A stretch of 27,678 nucleotides of DNA from CAIXRL01 sp964619155 (GTDB lineage: Bacteria; Eisenbacteria; RBG-16-71-46): the NCBI GenBank assembly GCA_964619155.1, contig CAZUEM010000032.1, positions 1 to 27,678 of the forward strand, in the 5' to 3' direction. Numbering within the stretch: the stretch's first letter is position 1; the number at the start of each line of letters is the position of its first letter. The notes beneath the pieces were generated by a model, which was not told where the DNA came from, ran no database searches, and saw only the letters and a program-made list of their open reading frames with translations. Below are positions 16,935-24,486 of the stretch, one piece after another. Both the position numbers and the translations under genes were made by a program.

Positions 16935-17471
16935 ATGAAGCGTGCTATCGCGCTCACCGTCGCGCTGCTGGCGCTTTCGGCCGGCGTCGCGAGCGCCGGC
17001 AGCATCGGCGCCGGCGCCTTCGCGGGCGTGAGCATCCCGGTCGTGCAGGAGGACGTCGCGCAGGGCGCGATGTTCGGCCTGCGCTTCCCGGTCAAGCTCG
17101 TGCCGCTCTTCACGGCCGAACCGTACTTCGCGTCGTCGTCGCTGGGCGACAAGGACGTCGAGATCGAGAACGTGACCTACACGCGCGAGGGCTTCGACGC
17201 GACCGCGTTCGGCGTCAACGCCATGCTCACGATGGGCGGCCCCGTCCAGTTCTACCCGTTCGTCGGCATCGGCAGCACCAAGCTCGAGCGCTCGGGCGCG
17301 GACGACAGCTTCACCACCTTCAACGGCGGCCTCGGCCTCGGCATCTCGCCGATGCCCAAGCTGACCGTGCACCTGCGCGGCGAGCTGCAGGTCGTCGCCG
17401 ACGGCGAGGCCTCGCGCAAGTTCGGCAACGTCACCCTCGGCGCTTCCTACGCGCTGTTCAGCATGCCCTGA
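16935..17471 (+). CDS. Small outer-membrane beta-barrel protein
   Basis: This 178-residue protein has a signal peptide (residues 1-21, cleavage after ASA) and a body of alternating beta strands. These include FAGVSIPVVQ, AMFGLRFPVKLVP, ATAFGVNAMLT, VQFYPFVGIGSTK, FTTFNGGLGLGIS and a final ASYALFSMP. It is the size of an eight-stranded OmpX/OmpW-like barrel. No binding function can be read. AGGAGG sits eight bases before the ATG. The lipoprotein gene follows after 17 bp with its own AAAGGAGG, so the two form an operon. Small barrels of this type are often structural or of unknown role. Confidence 0.8.
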   Translation: MKRAIALTVALLALSAGVASAGSIGAGAFAGVSIPVVQEDVAQGAMFGLRFPVKLVPLFTAEPYFASSSLGDKDVEIENVTYTREGFDATAFGVNAMLTMGGPVQFYPFVGIGSTKLERSGADDSFTTFNGGLGLGISPMPKLTVHLRGELQVVADGEASRKFGNVTLGASYALFSMP

Positions 17472-17488
17472 AAGGAGGCGCACGACCC

Positions 17489-18040
17489 ATGAGGAACTTC
17501 CGTCTCTGGCTTCCCGTCGCGGCCCTCGCGGCCCTCACGGCCACGGGCTGCATGCTGGTCTCGGGCCAGTTCGTGGTCACGGCCAGGTTCTCGCAGTTCG
17601 GTCTCGACCCGCTCACCGTGAGTTCGCCGACGACGCTCGCCGGCGTGCCCATCGACCTCAACGAGGTGAGCGAGTACGCGGATCACAAGGACGAGCTGAA
17701 GGACGTCGTGGACCTCGCGCTCGTCGGCAAGGTCACCAACCTGACCGGGACGGCGACGAACGTCGAGGTGTGGATGGTCGCGAGCCCCGGCGCGCCGCTG
17801 ACGACCGAGACGGCCGTCAAGAACGCGGGCGTCAAGCTCTGGGGCCCGCTCGCGGTTCCGGCCAACGGCTCGGTCCAGGTGGACTGGAACAAGTCGGCGG
17901 CGCTCTTCAGCGGCCGGCAGGCGCTGATCACGGAGATCAAGGGCGACGGCCGCTTCGATCTCTACGCGCTCGGCTCGGGCGCGTACAACTTCCGCGTGGA
18001 CGGCGGCGCGCTCATCGCCGTGGTTTCCGCGGGCAAGTAG
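17489..18040 (+). CDS. Lipoprotein of unknown function
   Basis: This 183-residue protein has a lipoprotein signal (hydrophobic residues 6-20, lipobox ATGC with Cys21), so it should be acylated and membrane-anchored after export. The mature part is predicted beta-rich. It has segments such as DLALVGKVTNLTGTATNVEV, PLAVPANGSVQVDW and a Gly-rich end, suggesting one or two immunoglobulin-like or LEA-like sandwiches. I do not recognise the family. The strong AAAGGAGG site at 17471-17478 overlaps the end of the barrel gene, and the two products may act together in the envelope. Confidence 0.8.
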   Translation: MRNFRLWLPVAALAALTATGCMLVSGQFVVTARFSQFGLDPLTVSSPTTLAGVPIDLNEVSEYADHKDELKDVVDLALVGKVTNLTGTATNVEVWMVASPGAPLTTETAVKNAGVKLWGPLAVPANGSVQVDWNKSAALFSGRQALITEIKGDGRFDLYALGSGAYNFRVDGGALIAVVSAGK

Positions 18041-18060
18041 CCCGGCGGTCCGCATCGCCG

Positions 18061-18090
18061 GCGCCCGGTCCCGTTCGCGGGGCCGGGCGC
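18061..18090 (+). terminator. Terminator of the barrel and lipoprotein operon
   Basis: GCGCCCGGTCCC (18061-18072) pairs with GGGGCCGGGCGC (18079-18090) as a 12-bp stem with one G-T wobble and a GTTCGC loop, followed by ttcggcttcg. Confidence 0.7.
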
Positions 18091-18113
18091 TTCGGCTTCG
18101 GGGCTCGCGGCGC

Positions 18114-18142
18114 TGGCGGCGCGGGCGGCAGGCCCTTAAGGT
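18114..18142 (+). promoter_or_regulatory. Candidate promoter of the TetA-like exporter
   Basis: TAAGGT (18137-18142) followed by GCGCC fits the window's -10 pattern; TGGCGG 17 bp upstream is a weak -35. It gives a leader of about 73 nt. Confidence 0.4.
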
Positions 18143-18221
18143 GCGCCTCCCGCGACCGGGCCGGGCCTCCATCCCCCGGCGGATCGCGCCGGAACGCCGC
18201 GCCTCGCGGCACGGAGACCCC

Positions 18222-19490
18222 TTGGACCAGGCCCACGAACGGCGCGCGCTCGCCATCGTCCTCGCGACGCTGTTCATCGACGTCATCGGCTTCGGCATCA
18301 TCATGCCGGTGATGCCGGACCTCATCACCACGCTCGCGCACGTTCCGCTCGGCGAGGCCGCCCGCGTGGGCGGCCTGCTCATGGGCTCGTTCGCGGTGAT
18401 GCAGTTCCTGTTCGGGCCGGTGATGGGCGGGCTCGGCGACCGCTTCGGGCGCCGGCCGGTGCTGCTCGCCTGCCTCGTCGCGTTCGGGCTCGACTACATC
18501 GTCATGGGGCTCGCGCCCACGATCGGCTGGCTGTTCGCGAGCCGCGCGATCGCCGGCGTGGCCGGGGCGAGCTTCGTGCCGGCGAGCGCGTACATCGCCG
18601 ACATCACGCCGCCCGAGCGGCGCGCCCAGAACTTCGGCCTGGTGGGCGCGGCGTTCGGGCTCGGCTTCGTGGTCGGGCCCGCGCTCGGCGGCGTGCTCGG
18701 CGGCATCGGGGTGCGCGTGCCGTTCTTCGTCGCCGGCGGCCTGGCGCTGCTCAACGCGCTCGCCGGCTGGTTCCTGCTCCCCGAATCGCTGCCGCCCGGG
18801 CGGCGGCGGCCGTTCACGCTCGCGCGCGCGAACCCGCTCGGCACGCTCGCCTCGCTCGCCCGGCACCGCGCCGCGCGGCCGCTGTTCGCGGCGTGGTTCC
18901 TGTGGATGCTCGCCCACCAGGCCTATCCCTCGACGTGGGCGTTCTTCACCCGGCTGCGCTTCGGCTGGGGCGAGACCGCGGTGGGGCTCTCCCTCGCCTA
19001 CTCCGGGCTGCTCATGGCGCTCGGGCAGGCCTTCGTGTCGCGGCGGCTGATCCCGGCGATCGGCGAGCGGCGCGCGATCCTGATCGGCCTCGCGCTGGGG
19101 GTCGCCGGCTTCGCGGGCAACGCGCTCGCCACGCACGGCTGGATGGTGTACGCGATCCTCGCGGTCGCCGCGCTGCAGGGGCTGGTGTTCCCGTCCATGA
19201 ACTCGACGCTCTCGCGCATCGTCGCCGCCGACGAGCAGGGCGAGCTGCAGGGCGGCGTCGCGAGCCTGCAGAGCACGGCGGCGATTCTCGGCCCGCCGCT
19301 GCTGACCGGCGCGTTCGAGCGCTTCACGCGCGAGGACGCGCGCCCGTTCCTGCCCGGGGCGCCCTACTTCGCGGCCGCGGCGCTCGCGCTCGGCGCGATG
19401 GCGGTGGTGGCGTTCCTCGCCCGCGGCGTGTTCCGCCGCCCGGCCGGTGCGGCCGCCGGAGCCGCGGTCAGCCCCGCCAGCGATTCGTGA
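18222..19490 (+). CDS. MFS exporter of the TetA/TCR family
   Basis: This roughly 422-residue inner-membrane protein has 12 hydrophobic helices and couples proton entry to drug export. The loop between helices 2 and 3 reads GGLGDRFGRRPVLLA (MFS motif A). The region AIAGVAGASFVPASAYIADIT matches the TetA signature, and PESLPPGRRRPF marks the central loop. The TTG at 18222 follows an ACGGAG site at good spacing and starts just before the first helix; an in-frame GTG at 18141 would add a poor Arg-rich segment. It overlaps the convergent nadE gene by 23 bp. Chromosomal TetA relatives are common and need not transport tetracycline; there is no TetR gene nearby. Confidence 0.88.
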   Translation: MDQAHERRALAIVLATLFIDVIGFGIIMPVMPDLITTLAHVPLGEAARVGGLLMGSFAVMQFLFGPVMGGLGDRFGRRPVLLACLVAFGLDYIVMGLAPTIGWLFASRAIAGVAGASFVPASAYIADITPPERRAQNFGLVGAAFGLGFVVGPALGGVLGGIGVRVPFFVAGGLALLNALAGWFLLPESLPPGRRRPFTLARANPLGTLASLARHRAARPLFAAWFLWMLAHQAYPSTWAFFTRLRFGWGETAVGLSLAYSGLLMALGQAFVSRRLIPAIGERRAILIGLALGVAGFAGNALATHGWMVYAILAVAALQGLVFPSMNSTLSRIVAADEQGELQGGVASLQSTAAILGPPLLTGAFERFTREDARPFLPGAPYFAAAALALGAMAVVAFLARGVFRRPAGAAAGAAVSPASDS

Positions 19491-21195
19491 TCGGGAGCCG
19501 GCGGTCCTTGCCGAACGCGCGGGTCGTGATCTTGATCCCCGGCGGGCTCTGGCGGCGCTTGTACTCGGCGAGGTCCACGAGCCGCGCGACGCGGCGCGCG
19601 GTCGCTTCGTCGTGGCCGAGCTTGACGATCTCGGCGACCGAGCGGTCCTCCTCGACGTAGAGCCGCAGGATCGCGTCGAGCACGTCGTAGGGCGGCAGCG
19701 AGTCCTGGTCGGTCTGGTTCGCCCGCAGCTCGGCGCTCGGCGCGCGGGTCAGCGTGTGCTCCGGGATCGCGTCACCCTGCGTGTTGCGCCAGCGCGACAG
19801 CTCGTACACCTGCGTCTTGTAGACGTCCTTGAGCACCGCGAAGCCGCCGGCGGTGTCGCCGTAGAGCGTGCTGTAGCCGACCGAGGTCTCGCTCTTGTTG
19901 CCGGTCGTCACGGTCATCCACCCGAACTTGTTCGACAGCGCCATCAGCGTGTTGCCGCGGATGCGCGCCTGCAGGTTCTCCTCGGTCAGGTCCGGCTCGC
20001 GGCCGGCGAACAGCTCCGCGAGCGCGCGGTCGTAGCCCTCGGCCAGCTCGCGGATCGGCACCGTGAGCAGCCGGATGCCGAGCCGGCGCGCCAGCTCGTC
20101 GGCCCCCTCGAGCGATTCGCGCGAGGTGTAGACGGACGGCATCGAGACCCCGACCACGTGCGCGGGCCCGAGCGCGTCGGCGGCGACGCAGGCGGTCAGC
20201 GCCGAGTCGATGCCGCCCGAGAGCCCGAGCACGACGGTGTCGAAGCCGTTCTTGCGCACGTAGTCGCGCGTGCCGAGCAGGAGCGCGCGGTAGATCTCCT
20301 CGGCGTCGGCGGGGTCGCGGTGCGGCGGCCGCGGCGCGAGCGCGGGCCGGGCGGCCGGGGCGGCGGCCGGCGGCAGCTCCACGCACGGCAGCGCCCCGCC
20401 GCCCGCGAGCTGGCGCTCCTTGCGCAGGCGCGTGTCGTGCAGCCGGGCGTTGAAGACCTCGTCGAGGTCGAGGTCCGCGACGACCAGGTCCTCCTCGAAC
20501 ATCGCGCCCTCGGCCAGCACCCGGCCGCGCTCGTCGAGCACCAGGCTCGCGCCGTCGAACACCACCTCGTCCTGCCCGCCGACCAGGTTCACGTAACCGA
20601 CGACCGCGAGGTTGTCCGCCGCGCGGGTCGCGATCATGCGCCGCCGCTCGTCGGCCTTGCCCGCGTGGTAGGGCGAGGCGCTCAGGTTGAGGATGATCTC
20701 GGCGCCGCCGTGGATGGCCTGCTCCTCGGCCGGGCCGCCGGCGATCCAGATGTCCTCGCACACGGTGACGCCGAAGACGACGTCGCCGCGGCGGAACACC
20801 CGGGTCTCGCGCTCGGGCGTGAAGTAGCGGTTCTCGTCGAACACGCCGTAGTTGGGCAGGTAGCGCTTGCGCGCGGTGCCCGCCCAGCGCCCGTCGTGCA
20901 TCACGACCGCGGCGTTGTAGAGGTCCACGTCGCGCTCGACGCTGCCGACCACGACCGTCATGCCGAGCGTGTGCGGCAGCAGCGCGCGGGTGCGTTCGAT
21001 CACCGCGGCGATGAACGACGGCTTGAGCAGCAGGTCCTCGGGCGGGTAGCCCGGCAGGACCATCTCCGGGAACGCGAGCAGGTCCACGCCGAGCCCGCGC
21101 GCGGCCTCGATGGCGCCGACGACCTTCTCGAAGTTGCCGTCGAGGTCGCCGACGACCGGGTTGAGCTGCGAGAGGCCGAGGCGGAGGGCGCGCAT
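19468..21195 (-). CDS. nadE: Glutamine-dependent NAD+ synthetase
   Basis: This 575-residue two-domain enzyme makes the last step of NAD+ synthesis (EC 6.3.5.1), amidating nicotinate adenine dinucleotide with ammonia released from glutamine. The N-terminal nitrilase-type glutaminase (residues 1-265) shows the Glu44 (LLAFPEM), Lys110 (KRYLPNYGVFDE) and Cys146 (VTVCEDIW) triad. The synthetase domain (from about 300) has the ATP pyrophosphatase P-loop LGLSGGIDSA with SGGIDS at 326-331, and the TTGNKSE and TQVYELSRW segments. Length fits bacterial fused NadE. There is no SD before the ATG, but a clear promoter ends ten bases upstream, so the mRNA is probably leaderless. The 3' end overlaps the convergent MFS gene by 23 bp. 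Confidence 0.96.
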   Translation of the reverse strand: MRALRLGLSQLNPVVGDLDGNFEKVVGAIEAARGLGVDLLAFPEMVLPGYPPEDLLLKPSFIAAVIERTRALLPHTLGMTVVVGSVERDVDLYNAAVVMHDGRWAGTARKRYLPNYGVFDENRYFTPERETRVFRRGDVVFGVTVCEDIWIAGGPAEEQAIHGGAEIILNLSASPYHAGKADERRRMIATRAADNLAVVGYVNLVGGQDEVVFDGASLVLDERGRVLAEGAMFEEDLVVADLDLDEVFNARLHDTRLRKERQLAGGGALPCVELPPAAAPAARPALAPRPPHRDPADAEEIYRALLLGTRDYVRKNGFDTVVLGLSGGIDSALTACVAADALGPAHVVGVSMPSVYTSRESLEGADELARRLGIRLLTVPIRELAEGYDRALAELFAGREPDLTEENLQARIRGNTLMALSNKFGWMTVTTGNKSETSVGYSTLYGDTAGGFAVLKDVYKTQVYELSRWRNTQGDAIPEHTLTRAPSAELRANQTDQDSLPPYDVLDAILRLYVEEDRSVAEIVKLGHDEATARRVARLVDLAEYKRRQSPPGIKITTRAFGKDRRLPITNRWRG

Positions 21196-21205
21196 AGGGA
21201 GGCGC

Positions 21206-21234
21206 AGTCTGGGGGCGGGCCCGGAGGCGCGCAA
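21206..21234 (-). promoter_or_regulatory. Promoter of nadE, leaderless type
   Basis: On the minus strand TTGCGC (21229-21234), 17 bp, CAGACT (21206-21211), then ten bases to the ATG at 21195. It follows the same plan as the adenosyltransferase promoter. Confidence 0.6.
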
Positions 21235-21254
21235 GCCGCCGGGCCGCACGACCC

Positions 21255-21286
21255 GGAAACGAAAGCGCCCGGCTTGGGGCCGGGCG
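21255..21286 (-). terminator. Minus-strand terminator upstream of nadE
   Basis: On the minus strand CGCCCGGC (21286-21279), loop CCCAA, GCCGGGCG (21273-21266) makes a perfect 8-bp stem followed by CTTTCGTTTCC. It would stop a transcript entering from the exporter operon or from an RNA gene in the gap. No gene ends near it: the closest upstream stop codon on this strand is 450 bp away. Confidence 0.6.
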
Positions 21287-21543
21287 ATCCCGTTGACCGC
21301 GGAGGGATCCGTTCGAATCCGACCGCCTGCGCGAGAGGGAGCGGGCTTGCGGCGCTTGTCGCCGTGTTCCCGTGTCCGACCCGGGCTCGCGACGGGGGCC
21401 TCTCGGGACCCTGTCTTTACGCATCGCGTCCGGGCTCTCGCCGCACCTGGAGGCTCCGGCTCACGGGCCGGCTGCCGGTGCGGAGTTCTGCAAGGACCGT
21501 TCCTCGCAGCGCGCCGCCCTCCCAAGGTGACGCAAGTGATTGT

Positions 21544-21578
21544 GAGTCCGTCACCGCGGACGGCTCAAGGGGGTTTTT
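21544..21578 (+). terminator. Terminator-like hairpin with T5 tract, no gene assigned
   Basis: GTCCG (21546-21550) pairs with CGGAC (21557-21561) around a 6-nt loop; GAG and CTC outside can extend it past a bulge. AAGGGGG and TTTTT (21574-21578) follow. The T-tract is the best in the window, but the stem is short and seven bases separate the two. No plus-strand gene lies upstream of it. Confidence 0.4.
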
Positions 21579-21591
21579 CGTGCCAGCGGGG

Positions 21592-21627
21592 GTCGCCGGG
21601 CCGCCACGGTCCGTGGCGGTTTGCGAC
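21592..21627. other. Two-level hairpin
   Basis: Outer stem GTCGC (21592-21596) / GCGAC (21623-21627) and inner stem CCGCCAC (21601-21607) / GTGGCGG (21613-21619), both perfect, are separated by a small internal loop (cggg opposite ttt), with loop ggtcc. It is foldable on either strand. Confidence 0.55.
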
Positions 21628-21736
21628 GGCGATGGTGCGAAACGGGCCGCCGGGAGCTTGTGCCTTCCGGCACGAGACGCCGGCGCCGCGGGGACCGCGC
21701 GCCGCGCACCGGCCCGCCGTCCCGGCCGGCCGGCGC

Positions 21737-23161
21737 TCAGGCCCCGGCCGCGACTTCGCGCCGCTGGAGCGCGGCGAGCACCGTGCCCGCCACGGCCACC
21801 ACCGCGAGCACGACGAACGCGTCGTGCGACGCGGCCACGAACGCGGCGCGGTCCACCGCCCGTCCGCCCTCGAGCACGCGGCCCGCGTGAGCGAGGTAGC
21901 GCGAGGCGAGCACCGCGCTCACGAGCGCGGCCCCCGAGGAGAGACCGAGGTTGCGCGTCGTGCCCTGCAGTCCCGACGCGATGCCGAGCTGCGCGTGCGG
22001 CACCAGCGAGAGCAGGGAGCTGGCGTTCGGCACCGCGAACAGGCCCTGCCCGGCGCCGACCAGCGCGAGCCCGACGGGCAGCGGCCACGCCATGCTCGCC
22101 CCGAGCCCGGCGAGCACCACGAGCCCGGCCGCGGTCAGCGCCATCCCGGCCGTGGTGAGCCCGCGCGCGCCGATGCGGTCGGAGAGACCGCCCGCGATCG
22201 GGGCCAGCACGAGCGAGGCGAGCGGCAGGATCGCGACCCAGAGCCCGGTGCGCTGCGCGCCGTAGCCGAACACCTCCTCGAGGTGGAGCGGCACCTGCAT
22301 GCCGACGCCGACCGCGACCGCCTGGCCGAGCAGCGTGAGCAGCACCGCGGCGCCGAGCGGCCCGAACAGGATCCGCGGCGGGAGCATCGGGTGCGCCGCG
22401 CGCGCGCTCACCGCCACGAACGCCGCCAGGCCGGCCGCCGTGGCGGCGAACAGCGCCAGCACCGGCGCGCTCGACCAGCCGCTCTCGGGGCCGTGCGAGA
22501 GCGCCAGCATCAGCGTCGCGAGCGCCCCGCACCAGAGCGCGGCCGCCGGCAGGTCGGGCGCGGGCGCGCCGGGGACCGGGCGGTCGGCGGGCACGCGGGC
22601 GCGCAGCAGCGCCAGCGCCAGCAGGCCGAGCGGCACGTTGACGAGGAACACCCAGCGCCACGACCAGTGGGCGATGACGAGCCCGCCGAGCGGCGCGCCC
22701 GCCGCGAGCCCGATGCCGACCATGGCGCCGAAGGCCCCGAGCGCGCGGCCGCGCTCCTCGAGCGGAAACGCCGAGACGAGCAGCGCCGAGCCGTTCGCCG
22801 CCACCATCGCCGCGCCGACGCCCTGCAGCACGCGCGCGGCGATCAGCGCGTGCACGCCGGGCGCGAGGCCGCAGAGGAGCGAGGCGGCGGTGAACGTCAC
22901 GAGTCCCGCGGCGTACACCGTGCGGCGCCCGCGCAGGTCGGCGAGCCGGCCCGCGGTGAGCATCAGGCCGGTGATCGTCACCGTGTAGCCGAGCACGACC
23001 CACTCGATCGTCGTGAACGCGACGGCGAAGTTCCGCTGCAGCGTCGGCAGCGCGATGTTGACCACGCTCGCGTCGAGCGTGGCCATCACCACGCCCAGCG
23101 CGACCGGCGGGAACACCCGCCAGCGCGGCAGGGCCCCGCCGGCGCTCTCGGCGCTCGTCAC
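21737..23161 (-). CDS. MFS multidrug exporter of the DHA2 (EmrB/QacA-like) family
   Basis: This 474-residue inner-membrane protein has about 14 hydrophobic helices, the DHA2 number. The first helix carries TLDASVVNIALPTLQ, the family's conserved motif D1. Motif A reads GRLADLRGRRTVY, and motif C-like glycines lie in GIGLAAGAPLGGLVIAHWSWRWVFLVNVPLG. The GTG at 23161 is nine bases after the stop codon of the ABC permease gene, so this is the third gene of one minus-strand operon with the NatAB-like pair. The preceding in-frame region belongs to the permease gene in another frame and is not part of this protein. Substrate unknown; toxic compounds or antibiotics are usual in the family. Confidence 0.9.
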   Translation of the reverse strand: MTSAESAGGALPRWRVFPPVALGVVMATLDASVVNIALPTLQRNFAVAFTTIEWVVLGYTVTITGLMLTAGRLADLRGRRTVYAAGLVTFTAASLLCGLAPGVHALIAARVLQGVGAAMVAANGSALLVSAFPLEERGRALGAFGAMVGIGLAAGAPLGGLVIAHWSWRWVFLVNVPLGLLALALLRARVPADRPVPGAPAPDLPAAALWCGALATLMLALSHGPESGWSSAPVLALFAATAAGLAAFVAVSARAAHPMLPPRILFGPLGAAVLLTLLGQAVAVGVGMQVPLHLEEVFGYGAQRTGLWVAILPLASLVLAPIAGGLSDRIGARGLTTAGMALTAAGLVVLAGLGASMAWPLPVGLALVGAGQGLFAVPNASSLLSLVPHAQLGIASGLQGTTRNLGLSSGAALVSAVLASRYLAHAGRVLEGGRAVDRAAFVAASHDAFVVLAVVAVAGTVLAALQRREVAAGA

Positions 23162-23169
23162 GCCCCGGC

Positions 23170-24486
23170 TCAGCGCTGCCGCAGCAGCTTGAGGATCTCG
23201 GGCAGCGTCGGCGTCTTGCCGTACATGAGCAGGCCGAGCCGGAACAGCCGCGCCGAGACGAGCATCGCCACGGCCGCCGAGCCGGCGAGCAGGGCGAGCG
23301 ACGCCGCCACCTGCCAGAACGGGATGACCGCGCCGGTCAGCGCCCCGGCCGAGAGCCGCATCATCATGGTCGTCGCCGCGGTGGGCGGGAACAGCGACAT
23401 GCCGACCGCGAGGTCCGAGTTCGGCGAGTTGAGGATCTTCACCAGCACGTAGAACGGGATGAAGTTCGCCATGGTCAGCGCCATCGCGAACTGCTGCGCC
23501 TCGCGCAGGTTGTTCGTGATCCCGCCGATGCCCGTCATGATGCTCGCGTAGAAGAGGTAGCCGGTCAGGAAGTACAGGCCCGCCAGCACCCAGAGCATGG
23601 CGGGCAGCTGCAGGTCGAGGAACGCGAACGAGGTGGACACGACCGCGAGCCCGACCGCGATCCAGATGCCGACCAGCGTCAGCCCCGCGCCGCCCAGGCC
23701 GACCAGCTTGCCGACCATGAGCTCGTCGGGCGACACCGTGCAGACGAGCGACTCGAGGATGCGCGACTCCTTCTCCTCGCTCACGCCCTGCAGCAGGTAC
23801 TGGCCGCCGGTGATGATCGCGATGCTGAGCATGAGACCGAGCAGGAACGGCAGCAGGAACGCGGTCAGCTCGCGCGTGTCGTCCTTGAGCGCGTAGTCGC
23901 CGTCGCGGTCCGGAACGTAGAGGTCGATCGTGCGGCCGAGCCGCCAGGCGCGCTCGATGCGCGCCGAATCGGCCTGCCCGGCCAGCAGGTTGCGCGTCAG
24001 CCAGAAGCGCAGCGCCCGGTCGTCGCCGGAGGACGTGATCGCGCGCGTGTCGTGCTCGTAGCGGCGGATGCGCCCGCTCTCGAGGAAGTCGGGCGCCACG
24101 ACGAGCGCCACCGTGACCGTGCCCGCGTCCAGCGAGTCGAGGGCCTCCTGCTGCGACGCGAACGGCCGGATCGCCACCGGCACGCGGTCCACGGCGGCCG
24201 GCGCCGACGCCGCGCGGCGGCCGACCGCGACCGCCGCCGCGGGGGCCCCGAACTCGAACGACCGCTCGGCGTTCGAGTACAGCCCGGAGCTGTCCACGAC
24301 CGCGACCACCTTCGCCTGGCGCTGGTGGGCGCGCGTGTCGTCGCTCGCGAGCTTCCCGGAGACGAACGTCGAGAAGAAGATGAGCGCCGGGGTGAGGAAC
24401 ACCGAGACGAGGAACGCCTTGCGCCGGACCGTGGTGACGTACTCGCGGCGCGCGATGATGAGCGAGCGGTTCAGCGAGAACTTCAT
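23170..24486 (-). CDS. ABC-2 family permease, NatB-like (second system)
   Basis: This 438-residue membrane subunit has an N-terminal helix (about residues 25-45), a soluble extracytoplasmic domain of about 180 residues, and six hydrophobic segments from about residue 210. The ATG at 24486 overlaps the stop of the ATPase gene by 4 bp. The segment EEKESRILESLVCTVSPDELMVGKL after the second helix and the tail LLMYGKTPTLPEIL are NatB-family traits, shared in part with the permease at 1840-3057. Pairwise they look like distant paralogs. Transport direction is presumed export; the substrate is unknown. Confidence 0.92.
   Translation of the reverse strand: MKFSLNRSLIIARREYVTTVRRKAFLVSVFLTPALIFFSTFVSGKLASDDTRAHQRQAKVVAVVDSSGLYSNAERSFEFGAPAAAVAVGRRAASAPAAVDRVPVAIRPFASQQEALDSLDAGTVTVALVVAPDFLESGRIRRYEHDTRAITSSGDDRALRFWLTRNLLAGQADSARIERAWRLGRTIDLYVPDRDGDYALKDDTRELTAFLLPFLLGLMLSIAIITGGQYLLQGVSEEKESRILESLVCTVSPDELMVGKLVGLGGAGLTLVGIWIAVGLAVVSTSFAFLDLQLPAMLWVLAGLYFLTGYLFYASIMTGIGGITNNLREAQQFAMALTMANFIPFYVLVKILNSPNSDLAVGMSLFPPTAATTMMMRLSAGALTGAVIPFWQVAASLALLAGSAAVAMLVSARLFRLGLLMYGKTPTLPEILKLLRQR

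Larger units (their letters stand above)
21287..21736. other. Stem-loop-rich non-coding gap between nadE and the MFS gene
   Basis: No credible gene. It holds a tRNA T-arm-like stretch GTTCGAATCC (21311-21320) without a foldable tRNA around it. A plus-strand terminator-like element with TTTTT (21544-21578) has a competing upstream stem (GGTGAC 21526-21531 with GTCACC 21550-21555). There are also a two-level hairpin at 21592-21627 and a hairpin at 21657-21676 (CTTGTGCC / GGCACGAG with one wobble). The density of structure suggests an RNA gene, leader or 3' region, but no known RNA family could be recognised. Confidence 0.5.

Noticed and set aside
18222..19490. Acquired tetracycline-resistance gene
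   Set aside because: The signature places it in the TetA family, but there is no tetR, no mobile element, and composition matches the neighbours; it is probably a native exporter.
21265..21331. Complete tRNA gene
   Set aside because: The T-loop is present, but acceptor arms do not pair, the T-stem has two mismatches and the spacing to any anticodon arm is wrong for both tRNA classes.
19447..22158. 903-codon plus-strand frame across nadE
   Set aside because: It is a shadow of nadE on the opposite strand and runs through the stem-loop gap without any domain or start signal.
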